A stretch of 64,000 bases of DNA from Stutzerimonas stutzeri (GCA_002339675.1 DDKB01000017.1:248001-312000); one strand, 5' to 3'; positions 16,149 to 24,264 are shown, numbered from the stretch's first letter. Notes: generated from the sequence alone by a model not told the origin. Translations and numbers: made by a program.

Positions 16149-18278
16149 TTAGAAGCTGACCTGATAGCCAAGGGTCAGGGTGCGCCCGCGCCCGTTGAAC
16201 ACACGCCCGTCGCGAGTCAGTTTCGACCCGGTGTTGGCGGCCTGCGAGTAGTAGGTCAGGTAGTCACGGTTGAACAGGTTCTCCACCCCGAGGCTGAGCT
16301 CGCCGGCTGGCAGCCGGTAGCCTAGGTAGGCGTCTACCAGGGTGTAGCCATCGAAGTCCAGGCCGGCCTGGTCGAAGCCGCGGCTGGCGTAGTGATTGGC
16401 CTGCAGCAGGCTGTGCAGGTTCTCGGACCAGTTGGCCTGCCAGCTCGCGCCGTAGCGGTCCGGCGAGATGTTCGCGCCGTTGAGGTCGGTGTCCACTTGG
16501 CCGTCACCGTCGGTATCGGAGCGGCCCTCGACCTGCGCATACATGAGTTTCAGGCGGTGCGCCGCATTGACCCGCCAGCCGCCGGTGAACTCGACGCCGT
16601 TGATCTCCGTGCGTTCGCGGCGGATCTGGTACACCCCGCCGACGCTGTCCAGGCGCGACCCGAGGTCGGCATCGGACTCGTAATAGCTGATCTCGGCATC
16701 GAACGGGCCATGCTCCAGGCGCAGGCCGATCTCGCGGTTCTCGGTGACCACCGGCTGCAGGTCGAGAAAGCGGTCGACGCGGGTGTCCGGTTCGCCGATG
16801 CCGCGCAGTACCCGGCCGACGTCGGGCATGCCGAAGCCTTCGGAATAGTTGGCAAAGAGCTGCGCCCAATCGGTCATCTGCCAGACCGCGCCGGCGTTGT
16901 AGAGCGTTTCCTCGAAGTTCGGACTGCCGCCTTCGACTGCCACGCCGCCCAGCGCCGGATTGGTCGAGGCGATGGTGCGGAAGCTGTCCACCTCCAGTTC
17001 GGCGAACTCGTGGCGCACCCCCGCGAACAGGGTCAGGTCATCCAGCGCACGCACCTCGGCCTGGAGAAAGGGTGCGTAGTTGCGGAAAACGGTTTCGGGC
17101 ACCCATTCGCGGTCGGTGAGGATCAGTTGCTGCCGCGTGGTGTCCTGTAGCACGTCGAGGCCGCCGGTGAGCATCAGGTGGTCGTCCAGCAGGCCGTCGC
17201 GGCTGAGGGTGAACTTGCCGCCGACCTTGTCCGATTCGTTCTGCGACTGGTCGAACAGCGTGCCGACGGGCGCGATGCTGGCGTCCTGGAAAGTCGCGTT
17301 GGTGCCCCCGCCGAAGCGTGCCCGAAAGCGCTGCGTGTACAGCTGCAGGCCCAGTTCATTGCCGTACAGGTCGGCGTGACGGTAGGACAGGCTGGTGGCC
17401 AGCACCTCGTTCTGCGGGGCCTCGCCCTGCGGATCACCCTTGCGCGAGGTGGCGGGGATGTCGGCGTCGGCGTCCCCGGGCACGTTCACGTACTGGTGTT
17501 CACCCTCCACTTCGTAGCGGTTGACCATCAGGCTGAGGTGCTGGTCGTCATCGAGCCAGTAACCGAGCTTGATCAGCAGGTCGGTACTGGTGGAGTCCAT
17601 GACGTCGCCCTGGGTGTCGTCCACGCCGATCAGGTCGCCATTGGCGTCGTAGAACATGCCTTGGGTCTGCCAACTGGTGCCCAGTAGATAGTCGAAATCG
17701 CCCGCGGTGCCCTCGACGCGGTAGTCGAACTTGTAGCCCAGGCCCTCGGAGGCGTAGTCGGTCGGCGTGGTGAGGCTGACCCCGGCGTGCTGGCGCAGCG
17801 TCCCGCTTTCCGGGCGGCGGGTCACGTAATTGATGATCCCGCCGGTCGCGCCAAGCCCGTGTTCGGCACTGGCACCGTGGATCACCTCGATGCGCTCGAC
17901 CATCGACAGGTCGATGGTGTAGCCGTCGCGCTGGCTGTCGCGCAGCGGCGTGGACTGCGGCACGCCGTCGATGAGGATCAGCGCCGAGCGCCCGCGAAAG
18001 GTCTCGCCAGCGCTGCTCATCTTCTGCCGGCTCGGGGAATAGGACGGGATCAGGTTGCTCAGAACCGCGCCGTGATCGGAGCTGATCGCCAACTGCTGCT
18101 CGATCTGCTCGCGGCTGATCACGGTGATCTTCTGTGGCGTCTTGCCGGCTTCGCTGCGGGCCCGGGTCGCGCTGATGGTCACCGCTTCGAGTTCCGTCGG
18201 TTCCGCGGCCGCGGCCGACAGCGAGGCGAGCGGAGCCGCGAGCGAAAGGGACAGGCAGAGACAGCTGTTACGAACCAC
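16149..18278 (-). CDS. TonB-dependent siderophore receptor
   Basis: A 709-aa outer-membrane receptor. The N-terminal signal peptide ends near SAAAAEP; ELEAVTISATRARS is the TonB-box-like start, and the plug domain follows with RGRSALILIDGVPQSTPL and IEVIHGASAEHGLGATGG. The beta-barrel ends in TLTLGYQVSF with the expected terminal phenylalanine. The plug resembles receptors for hydroxamate/citrate siderophores of the IutA/RhtA style, but the ligand cannot be read. The start is GTG at 18278 with GGGAGC upstream. A Fur box lies about 50 bp ahead, so expression should rise in iron starvation. Confidence 0.88.
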   Translation of the reverse strand: MVRNSCLCLSLSLAAPLASLSAAAAEPTELEAVTISATRARSEAGKTPQKITVISREQIEQQLAISSDHGAVLSNLIPSYSPSRQKMSSAGETFRGRSALILIDGVPQSTPLRDSQRDGYTIDLSMVERIEVIHGASAEHGLGATGGIINYVTRRPESGTLRQHAGVSLTTPTDYASEGLGYKFDYRVEGTAGDFDYLLGTSWQTQGMFYDANGDLIGVDDTQGDVMDSTSTDLLIKLGYWLDDDQHLSLMVNRYEVEGEHQYVNVPGDADADIPATSRKGDPQGEAPQNEVLATSLSYRHADLYGNELGLQLYTQRFRARFGGGTNATFQDASIAPVGTLFDQSQNESDKVGGKFTLSRDGLLDDHLMLTGGLDVLQDTTRQQLILTDREWVPETVFRNYAPFLQAEVRALDDLTLFAGVRHEFAELEVDSFRTIASTNPALGGVAVEGGSPNFEETLYNAGAVWQMTDWAQLFANYSEGFGMPDVGRVLRGIGEPDTRVDRFLDLQPVVTENREIGLRLEHGPFDAEISYYESDADLGSRLDSVGGVYQIRRERTEINGVEFTGGWRVNAAHRLKLMYAQVEGRSDTDGDGQVDTDLNGANISPDRYGASWQANWSENLHSLLQANHYASRGFDQAGLDFDGYTLVDAYLGYRLPAGELSLGVENLFNRDYLTYYSQAANTGSKLTRDGRVFNGRGRTLTLGYQVSF

Positions 18279-18330
18279 GTGGACGCTCCCATATTGGTCT
18301 TCTTGGTGGGAGCGAGAAAATAAACTAAAT

Positions 18331-18349
18331 GCTAATGACTTGCATTAGA
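18331..18349 (-). promoter_or_regulatory. Fur box upstream of TonB receptor operon
   Basis: Read on the minus strand, TCTAATGCAAGTCATTAGC matches 13 of 19 positions of the Fur consensus, with near-symmetric CTAATG and CATTAG half sites. It sits 53 bp before the receptor start in an AT-rich patch, where Fur would block transcription. Confidence 0.65.
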
Positions 18350-18520
18350 TTTTGTGTTTTGCCGTGACCGCTGATGCGAGCTGTCGCGCCGAAGGCGGAT
18401 CGGCGGATCGGCGGAGCCAGGCTCTGGGCCATCGCTGCATGTGTGGCAATCGTAAGGCCGCCAAAAGCGCGCCGCGCGGGAATAGGTCGACAGACGGGCC
18501 GTGACACGACCCCGGAACGC

Positions 18521-18550
18521 AAAAAGGCCCACCATCAGGTGAGCCTTTTT
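18521..18550. terminator. bidirectional terminator, originally that of tRNA-Phe
   Basis: AAAAAGGC and GCCTTTTT enclose CACC-ATCA-GGTG, so both strands give a hairpin followed by T-residues. It lies just outside the left attachment repeat. Read on the minus strand it would directly follow tRNA-Phe if the element were removed, so it is probably the displaced tRNA terminator. Confidence 0.75.
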
Positions 18551-18566
18551 GACTGTATGAGTGGTG

Positions 18567-18586
18567 CCAGGGACGGAATCGAACCG
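18567..18586. repeat. left attachment repeat
   Basis: An exact 20-bp copy of the tRNA-Phe 3' region at 27395-27414. The wider match starts at TGGTGCC (18562), but one C is missing relative to the tRNA, so the tRNA copy here is a remnant and not a working gene. Confidence 0.85.
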
Positions 18587-18637
18587 AAGGCTGAGTGCCG
18601 CAGATCGCATGGGTTAGATTGAAAGTAGTGTTTGTCT

Positions 18638-18657
18638 CTACTCACATATCTACTCAC
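18638..18657. repeat. left integrase arm-type repeat pair
   Basis: Two CTACTCAC octamers start 12 bp apart (18638 and 18650). The same paired pattern, with one base changed, lies at 27256-27275 near the right end, in the same orientation. Paired short repeats inside both ends are typical arm-binding sites of tyrosine integrases. Confidence 0.6.
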
Positions 18658-18823
18658 TTTTCCGTTTGCTGCCCCTCTTTTTTGGTGGTGCGTCCCTTGC
18701 CTGCCCTCTGCGCGAGCCAACACGCAAGCTGAGCGGAAATGAGCCTAGCGCCTTAGCGGCGTACCACTATCTTGGCACGAACGGGAGACTCGCTGGCCAC
18801 CCAGCGTCAAAAAGACTGGCGCA

Positions 18824-19192
18824 TCATTTAGGCCTCAAATGCTCTGTATCTAATGAGCCGGTGGCGTCTCGCCATCTCACCTGTTTTGCGAGTTCATCTA
18901 AATCGATAGGGTCGGGGAATTGAATCGCGGCTTCTGCCGTCCGGATCAAGGCTGCAGTCCTCGCCTTCTGTTGGTGCGCCTCTATCACCCGCACACCAAG
19001 GCTAATAAGTCCTGTACCGGGTACGTTTATGACCAAAGGGAACAACAGCAGGTGTGGCGCGAAAAAAAGAAGCAGTAGCCCAATGACCACTGAACCGAAA
19101 CAAAATACCCACCAGGAAACCAAGGCAAAAATTGCCAGGCCCCATAATCCAATGCCTGCGAGGATGCAAGCAGCACCAGTTAGGTATCCCAT
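18824..19192 (-). CDS. small membrane protein of the satellite, unknown
   Basis: A 122-aa protein not recognised as any named family. Two hydrophobic segments occupy most of the first 55 residues (LTGAACILAGIGLWGLAIFA and VFCFGSVVIGLLLLFFAPHLLL). A soluble tail of about 50 residues follows, rich in Ala, Arg and Asp (AHQQKARTAALIRTAEAAIQ). AAGGAAGG lies 7 bases before the ATG, the strongest sign that the gene is real. It is the last gene of the element, next to the left end, a usual place for cargo. Role unknown; superinfection or defence functions would be pure inference. Confidence 0.65.
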   Translation of the reverse strand: MGYLTGAACILAGIGLWGLAIFALVSWWVFCFGSVVIGLLLLFFAPHLLLFPLVINVPGTGLISLGVRVIEAHQQKARTAALIRTAEAAIQFPDPIDLDELAKQVRWRDATGSLDTEHLRPK

Positions 19193-19986
19193 CTATTGCC
19201 TTCCTTGAAGCTCATCAGCTTCCTACACACGAAGGCCTAATCCTACACGGTGAGGCTGGCTTATCGCCATCAGTAGACCACTACAGGGAGACTGAGCCGG
19301 TCGAATCTTGCCATCCTTACCGTTCGCCCCTTGGGGTAACCTTGGGGTAATCGTGTCGTCCGCCTCACCCTGATATCACCCTTCCGGCCTCGCGTGCGTG
19401 CGCGTACTGGTCACTAAACCGGCGTTCATGGGTTGATTCCCCTAAACGGGGTAGTGCGTGGAAAATGCGCGTGAAAAATGGGCGATTCCGTACCAGCTTG
19501 CGAGCCAGGACTGCGAACCAATAGCGCGAACACTGCGTACAGCTGCCGTGGTCGGCTTACCCGTTCGTGTCGGAATGCGGATTTTGTGGAAACGAGAATG
19601 TAGCTCCCCCGTCGTTCGGGAAACCAAAGCACCGAACTTTGAACCCGACCCCTCCCCTGGCAACGGGGTCCTCCCGGTGGGGTGCCCCCCACTCGGGTGA
19701 TTCATGCCGTGACCGTTCGCTATATACGGCGCTGGCTGGTGGGTTGGTTGTTGTTTCGTTGTCTCGCTCCAGGCTTCGCCGGTCGGGCGCTGGTGCTGGG
19801 CAATAGGCCAACTGGTGCCGGTCGCTTCCGCATTGCTGGTGGCCGCTGCGACGTGCTGGCGGGGCTTTCGGGTGAAGGCGGAACCGGAAGCGGTGGAAGC
19901 CCCAAAAAATCCGTATGAAGCGAAAGGGCGGGGCACGAATCACCCGCATAGGCCCACCCCGTCAGGAGGACCCAAGGCCACCCCCT
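19193..19986. other. 794-bp gap in the satellite with structured repeats, no confident gene
   Basis: No frame here combines a ribosome site with family similarity; minus-strand frames at 19442-19936 and 19557-19949 are open but unsupported. The stretch holds a tandem 11-bp repeat at 19329-19350, a hairpin at 19673-19697 (CCCG, GTGGGG / CCCCAC, CGGG around a four-base loop), and an inverted repeat in which GGGTCCTCC-N4-GGGGTG at 19666-19684 is found complemented at 19955-19973. It may hold cis-acting replication signals or a structured RNA. Confidence 0.4.
19329..19350. repeat. tandem 11-bp repeat
   Basis: CCTTGGGGTAA occurs twice with no spacer, in the non-coding part of the satellite. It could be a small iteron pair. 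Confidence 0.5.
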
Positions 19987-20355
19987 TTAGGTATCGGCAA
20001 CAGGCGTCGCGTTGTAGATGGCGCGAAGTTCGGTGCCGGTCTGGCAGTAGCGGTTTGTCGGCGCATAGCAGGCCCGGCAGGACATAAGGTGGCTCATGTA
20101 TTGGTCACGACGCTGACGCCATTCAGGTGCTGCCGTGGCGGCTGTAACAATGTACCGAGTCGGGTAGGTGGGCTGCGCGGTTGCGGCAGCTATGCCGTCC
20201 GCATGGGCTGGTGCTTCCAGTGCGGCGGGTAGGGCTTGGGCGCTGGTTTGTTGCTGCGGATCGTTGGCGGCAGGATGGACGGGCGCCGTGTCTGGTAATG
20301 GCTGCTGGTCGCTCGATAATCCCAAGTTCTCGGCAAGCTGGCGAAGTGCGCTCAT
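19987..20355 (-). CDS. small Cys-containing protein of the satellite
   Basis: A 122-aa protein with an Ala/Gln/Pro-rich first half and a C-terminal RDQYMSHLMSCRACYAPTNRYC block at about residues 83-105. The cysteines (CxxC, then C after eight residues) could bind zinc; similar C-terminal motifs recur in small proteins of Pseudomonas mobile elements. GAAAGGAAAG precedes the ATG. It lies downstream of the DUF927 gene and the GGGGACA repeat array. Function unknown; it may be a regulator or a DNA-binding accessory protein. Confidence 0.65.
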   Translation of the reverse strand: MSALRQLAENLGLSSDQQPLPDTAPVHPAANDPQQQTSAQALPAALEAPAHADGIAAATAQPTYPTRYIVTAATAAPEWRQRRDQYMSHLMSCRACYAPTNRYCQTGTELRAIYNATPVADT

Positions 20356-20381
20356 TTCACTTTCCTTTCGTGTTTTGCCGT

Positions 20382-20571
20382 GGGGACAGAGGGGACAAAG
20401 GGGGCAGCCAGTAACGGCGAGGGCTGTAGCTGTCCCCTATACCTTTCGTTGGGTGGGGACAGTGGGGGCAAACTGCCCGGCCTGTCCCCACTGTCCCCTT
20501 GCCTTTGCAGCGGGTGGGGACAGTCCCAGCCCTTGCGGCACTAGGGCGCCCCCACTGTCCCCGGTGTCCCC
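20382..20571. repeat. array of nine GGGGACA / TGTCCCC heptamers
   Basis: GGGGACA is found at 20382, 20391, 20455 and 20516; TGTCCCC at 20431, 20483, 20492, 20556 and 20565. Three pairs are spaced exactly 9 bp start to start. The array fills the gap between the DUF927 gene and the next gene and also has longer direct copies of GGGTGGGGACAGT at 20452 and 20513. Iteron-like sites for the replication protein or an operator are the likely meanings. Confidence 0.75.
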
Positions 20572-20592
20572 AGCGGGATATGCAAGGTTCGT

Positions 20593-22344
20593 TTACTGTT
20601 CTGGCTCCAGCCTGGCGGCGTCGATCCAGTACAGTTTTTCCTTGCGCCCGCTGGGTAGCCGCTTGGTAGCTTGTGCGCGGCCCGGTTCACGTTTGGCAAT
20701 CGCCCCGACCGATTCCAGCGCCAGCACTGCGCGCCCCAGGTCGTAACCCTTCGCGGCTTCCTCCAGGCCGGGGCGGTTGAACAGGTACAGGCGTCCGCTT
20801 GGGCTGTCTTCCCAATACCCGGCGCGGTCCCTGGCTTCGCCTTGTGGATCGTCGGCGGATGAAAACCGGGTGTCGCCGTGGCGGGCTAGGAAATCAGCGA
20901 CGGCGCGCAATATCTGCCGATCCTCGCTTGGGCCTTGCCCCCGGCCTGCTCGCCATACTTCAAACAGCCCCAACATGGCATCTCGGGCGGTTCCGACCGG
21001 AAGGGGCAGCACGCCAAAGCTGATAGCCAGTTCGCCAGCCATTGCCACCAGGGCGAAGCGTTCAGCGGCTCGGCTTTCTTGGCCGCTGGTGCTGGGGTAC
21101 TGCGCGCAGAATTGCGCCAGCAGCGCGGGTAAGTCGTCCTGCTCGCCAAGCTCCAGCAGCTTGCGGATGAACTGCGGCCCGGCGTGCCCGTAGTGGGTCA
21201 CGCTGGCGCGTTGGATAGCGTCGGAAAACTCCCGGCCCCCGGTCATGCCGTGCAATTGATCCCAGGCACCGAAAGCGCGGCGGGCGGGTATATCCAGCAG
21301 GCGGATCTCCTGCCCCGCCCGGCTGCGCTTGCCGCCTTCGGCCATCAGCGCCGATAGCCCTAGCTCACCAGACGAAAACAGCATGACGCGCCAGCGCTTC
21401 GCAGCCCTTGCCGAACCGTTGCGGCTGGCTCTGGCCTTGCCGGTGCCGTTCGCCATCGCGTAGACCACAGCGCCGATTTCTCGTGGGTCGGCTTCGCCTA
21501 TCTCATCCAGCGCCAGCAGCGTGTCATTGCGTTGGCTGGCGATACCTTCCAGGCCGTTGCCGGTAGCCCGCCAAGTGCGTTTGAAGTCCTCGCCGTGCCC
21601 CCATACCGAAGCCCCAGCCAGAATGGCGGAACTCTTGCCGGTGCTGGAATCGCCGACGATGTGAAAGCCCCCGCCTTGCCGTTGGACGTGGTACAGCAGC
21701 GGCCCCGCCAATGAAGCGCACACGCTCAGCACCAACAGCGGGTTGCCTTCGCACTTGGCGCCGATGCTGTCTTGCCAGCCTTCCAGCGTTCCGCCTTGGC
21801 GGTAGTCGTCACCGTTGGCGGCTTCGCTCTGAAAGATCGCTTTGCCCTTGCCGATGTTCTGGCGCGGCATGATGAAGAGTTCGCGGGTGTGCCACCCGGT
21901 CGAAGTGGCAGCTATCACGCGGTCTTTCGGGTATTGAGCGGCGATGTACTGGCAGACCTTGGCGCGGCGCTGGTAATCCACGTCCAGGCCCATGCCCAGC
22001 AGGACAGACAAAATCGAATCGGGCTTGCCCGCCAACAGCTCGTTAGGCATTGCCCAGGTCAGTTCGCGGCGGTCGGCGTTGCGGAATCGCAGCAGGCGCC
22101 CGTAATCGCCGTCCTGGCCTTCGTTGCGGGTGACGGCTTCAACGTGCAACGGCCCGCACAGCCATTCATCGAACGGCAAATACTCGCCGCTTTGCTTGTC
22201 CTGACTTTGGCCGTGATACCAGACGCCGGGGCGCAGCTTCACGCCGTCTAGGGTGATGGTGTGCTCATACACGCGGTGACAGGGGCGCTCGATAGCGGGC
22301 GCGGCGGCTTCCGGCACAATCGGGGTAACGGTGGCTGCGCTCAT
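20593..22344 (-). CDS. DUF927 domain replication helicase-like protein
   Basis: A 583-aa protein of the DUF927 family, common in plasmids, phages and satellites beside a TOPRIM primase. The P-loop is GDSSTGKSS (residues 231-239) and the acidic Walker B strand LLALDEIGEAD starts at about 276, so it is an ATPase, probably a replicative helicase. A C-terminal winged-helix-like region (about 540-580) may bind DNA. It overlaps the primase gene by four bases (ATGA), so the two are made together. The adjacent repeat array could be its binding region. Confidence 0.85.
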   Translation of the reverse strand: MSAATVTPIVPEAAAPAIERPCHRVYEHTITLDGVKLRPGVWYHGQSQDKQSGEYLPFDEWLCGPLHVEAVTRNEGQDGDYGRLLRFRNADRRELTWAMPNELLAGKPDSILSVLLGMGLDVDYQRRAKVCQYIAAQYPKDRVIAATSTGWHTRELFIMPRQNIGKGKAIFQSEAANGDDYRQGGTLEGWQDSIGAKCEGNPLLVLSVCASLAGPLLYHVQRQGGGFHIVGDSSTGKSSAILAGASVWGHGEDFKRTWRATGNGLEGIASQRNDTLLALDEIGEADPREIGAVVYAMANGTGKARASRNGSARAAKRWRVMLFSSGELGLSALMAEGGKRSRAGQEIRLLDIPARRAFGAWDQLHGMTGGREFSDAIQRASVTHYGHAGPQFIRKLLELGEQDDLPALLAQFCAQYPSTSGQESRAAERFALVAMAGELAISFGVLPLPVGTARDAMLGLFEVWRAGRGQGPSEDRQILRAVADFLARHGDTRFSSADDPQGEARDRAGYWEDSPSGRLYLFNRPGLEEAAKGYDLGRAVLALESVGAIAKREPGRAQATKRLPSGRKEKLYWIDAARLEPEQ

Positions 22345-23258
22345 TGTGCGGCCCTCCAGTTGGCTAGATCGTTGAAGTCCGAAAGCTCCAACGGGGCATC
22401 GGTAGCGAAGGGCGGCAGCACCACACTACAGCCCAGCGCAGCAGCGGCTTGCGTGGCGGCGGTGCGTCCGGGGTTGCCTTGGGTCTGCCGGTCATCGTCT
22501 CCAGCAACAATCAGCGGACTGTCGGGGTAGTGCCGCTGTAGCTGGCGCCCGACCTCCAACAGGTTGCCCGCATTCATGGCGCAGGCCACAGCGGCGCCTG
22601 TTTCGGCGTAGATCGTTGCCCCGGTTGCCCAGCCTTCGCAGACGTACAGCGGCTGGCCTTGCTCCAGTACGCCAATAGGCGAATAGGCACCCTTTACCCG
22701 GCCTCCAGATAGGAAACGCTTACTGCCGTCCGCTGCGATGCGTTGCAGGTTGCACAGGTAGCCATCGGCATACAGCGGCACCAGCAGAACGTCACCACGT
22801 TGGCGCAAGCGATGCGGGGCAATGCGCTTGCGGGTCAGATAAGGGTGGTCCGTGTCAGCCGGTCGGGCTTCGCTCCAAAGCGTGCCCGCATAGCTGGCTG
22901 TCGCAATCTGGCGCCGGGTCTGGTCGGCTTCGCGTTGCTCCCGTGCCTGCTCGACGCGCTGGCGAATCAATGCGGCTTCCATTAGGTCGGCTGGCTTGCG
23001 GCTGCTCCAGGTGCTCGAACCTCCCGCTTTCCAGCTGCCGAACGCACCCGACGCGATGCCGTCCAGGTGCAAGACATACCAGCCGTTGAGCGTGCCGGGT
23101 TTGTCGTCTGGCACGCGGAAACGGTGAATGGTGCCGTCTGCTACTGGCAGCCAATCCAGCGGGCCGAATGTGGCTTGCAGGGCGTGGCGGAAGGCCAGTT
23201 CGGCTTTCTCTAGGCAAGCCGACCCCCTCGGCGCACGGGCGCCGTTTTGAATGGTCAT
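22341..23258 (-). CDS. TOPRIM domain primase-like protein
   Basis: A 305-aa protein. The TOPRIM fold is seen as YVCEGWATGATIYAETG (catalytic glutamate at about 208) and VAGDDDRQTQ (acidic triad 254-256), followed by LSDFNDLA. The first half has the helical/beta region typical of satellite primases. It would make primers for element replication with the DUF927 helicase encoded directly after it. No clear N-terminal zinc finger is visible. It starts 4 bp after the 105-aa gene. Confidence 0.83.
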   Translation of the reverse strand: MTIQNGARAPRGSACLEKAELAFRHALQATFGPLDWLPVADGTIHRFRVPDDKPGTLNGWYVLHLDGIASGAFGSWKAGGSSTWSSRKPADLMEAALIRQRVEQAREQREADQTRRQIATASYAGTLWSEARPADTDHPYLTRKRIAPHRLRQRGDVLLVPLYADGYLCNLQRIAADGSKRFLSGGRVKGAYSPIGVLEQGQPLYVCEGWATGATIYAETGAAVACAMNAGNLLEVGRQLQRHYPDSPLIVAGDDDRQTQGNPGRTAATQAAAALGCSVVLPPFATDAPLELSDFNDLANWRAAQ

Positions 23259-23262
23259 GGTT

Positions 23263-23580
23263 TTAGCCCTCTGCGGTCGGGGTCGGTGCGGTGGACTTGC
23301 GGCGCTCTAGCTCGTACTCGGCGCCGTTGGCCACGTCTGCGAGCCTGCCGGACAACGTGCCCAGTGACTTGATAAGCCAGCCGATATCGCGGGCGGTATC
23401 GTCCATCAGCTCGCCAGCGTCAGCCGTGAAGGCCAGCAGCTCGCCAATGGCAGCGATGCCGTGCGCTACCGTTATGGCCTCGCATTCAGCGGTGCGCTCG
23501 ATGGCTTCCAGATCGTCGGCGGCCAAGTGGTTGAGGCGCGAAGGGTCGGGCAGCAAATGCCCCCAGCTGACAGGCTTCAT
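23263..23580 (-). CDS. small satellite protein, unknown (105 aa)
   Basis: A 105-aa mostly helical, acidic protein beginning MKPVSWGHLLPDPSRLNHL. Not recognised as a named family. The ATG at 23580 overlaps the stop of the preceding 77-aa gene by four bases; an upstream start at 23619 has no coupling. It lies in the replication operon just before the primase, so it is likely an accessory or regulatory protein. Confidence 0.7.
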   Translation of the reverse strand: MKPVSWGHLLPDPSRLNHLAADDLEAIERTAECEAITVAHGIAAIGELLAFTADAGELMDDTARDIGWLIKSLGTLSGRLADVANGAEYELERRKSTAPTPTAEG

Positions 23581-23810
23581 TTCAGCCCCTCCGCACGCTT
23601 GATGCGCTCGGCTTCGCAATCCATGTAGTTGCTCAGGTCATCGGCCAAGTACTGTCCCAAGCCAGCAAGTGCGGCAACGTTGTGCCCTTTGTTGTGCCTT
23701 GCATCGAGTGTGATTGAGCGCATCACGGCGGCAAGCCAGGTGCCGTGTTCGCGCGAATAGGTCGCCAGGTCGTAGGCGTCGATTGCGTCTACTTTCTCAG
23801 CGCTGCTCAT
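23577..23810 (-). CDS. small satellite protein, unknown (77 aa)
   Basis: A 77-aa helical protein, MSSAEKVDAIDAYDLATY at the start and YMDCEAERIKRAEGLK at the end. It resembles short conserved proteins of Pseudomonas satellite and prophage replication operons, with no assigned function. Start and stop overlap both neighbours by four bases, so it is translated as part of the operon. Confidence 0.7.
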   Translation of the reverse strand: MSSAEKVDAIDAYDLATYSREHGTWLAAVMRSITLDARHNKGHNVAALAGLGQYLADDLSNYMDCEAERIKRAEGLK

Positions 23811-23965
23811 TGCACACCCCCTACGGTTTCCAGCGACCGGGCGCGGGCCATCGCTTCGTTGTAGCGGCGCAAGCGGACGGACAGGGATGAATCAGCGCGC
23901 AGCGCGGCGAAGGCACGGGCCTTCCAGGCGGCGGCATGGGTGGACGGATTGCGGGTGGTTTGCAT
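23807..23965 (-). CDS. short leader protein under C4 RNA control (Icd-like position)
   Basis: A 52-aa basic protein beginning MQTTRNPSTHAAAWKARAF. The ATG at 23965 has AGGAGC 8 bases upstream. The same frame stays open to 24268, giving a 153-aa version whose start overlaps the HTH gene stop, but that version would read through the C4-type RNA. The short start is preferred because the antisense loop of that RNA is complementary to its ribosome binding site. By position it corresponds to icd in phage P1/P7 systems; sequence similarity to Icd was not established. Confidence 0.55.
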   Translation of the reverse strand: MQTTRNPSTHAAAWKARAFAALRADSSLSVRLRRYNEAMARARSLETVGGVQ

Positions 23966-24022
23966 GGGTGGTGCTCCTAGAGTATTGGAGCCATCACCGC
24001 TTGCGGCCAAGCAAGGTATGGT

Positions 24023-24097
24023 GACGGCTGTACGCGGGTTGGCCGACCGGGACTCTAGGCACCCGGCACACCCGAAGGTGTCCCACGCACAGCCGCC
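24023..24097 (-). ncRNA. C4-type antisense RNA
   Basis: On the minus strand this 75-nt segment folds like phage C4 RNA. The outer stem GGCGGCTGT/ACAGCCGTC closes two hairpins: GGACACC-TTCG-GGTGTGCC, then CCGGG and CCCGG around loop TGCCTAGAGT (24052-24061). The loop is complementary to CTCTAGGCG upstream (24155-24164) and, over eight bases, to ACTCTAGG at 23976-23983, which covers the ribosome site of the 52-aa ORF. C4 RNAs keep P1, P7 and P4 antirepressor or replication genes silent by blocking translation or stopping transcription; that role here is inferred. Confidence 0.82.
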
Positions 24098-24264
24098 ATA
24101 ACGCGACATTGCGGACGCAAAAAAAGCGCCTGCAATGGTTACGGGGGCGCTGTAGCGCCTAGAGAAGTTCGACCGGCCAAGGTCGGTCACGGGATTGACC
24201 GCGACGGGGGCACCATAGCGCTGCTGGTGCTGGCTGACAAGGGAGGGGAGGGGCGTCGATGCGA

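Noticed and set aside
18562..18586. second tRNA-Phe gene at the left end
   Set aside because: Only the 3' quarter is present and one C is missing; no D-arm or anticodon arm follows. It is an attachment-site remnant.
19442..19936. 164-aa minus-strand frame in the satellite gap
   Set aside because: Low-complexity composition, no ribosome site and no recognised domain; the DNA is rich in repeats and hairpins, so it is described as a non-coding stretch.
20382..20571. possible CRISPR array from GGGGACA repeats
   Set aside because: Units are only 7 bp, occur in both orientations with irregular gaps, and no cas genes are near.
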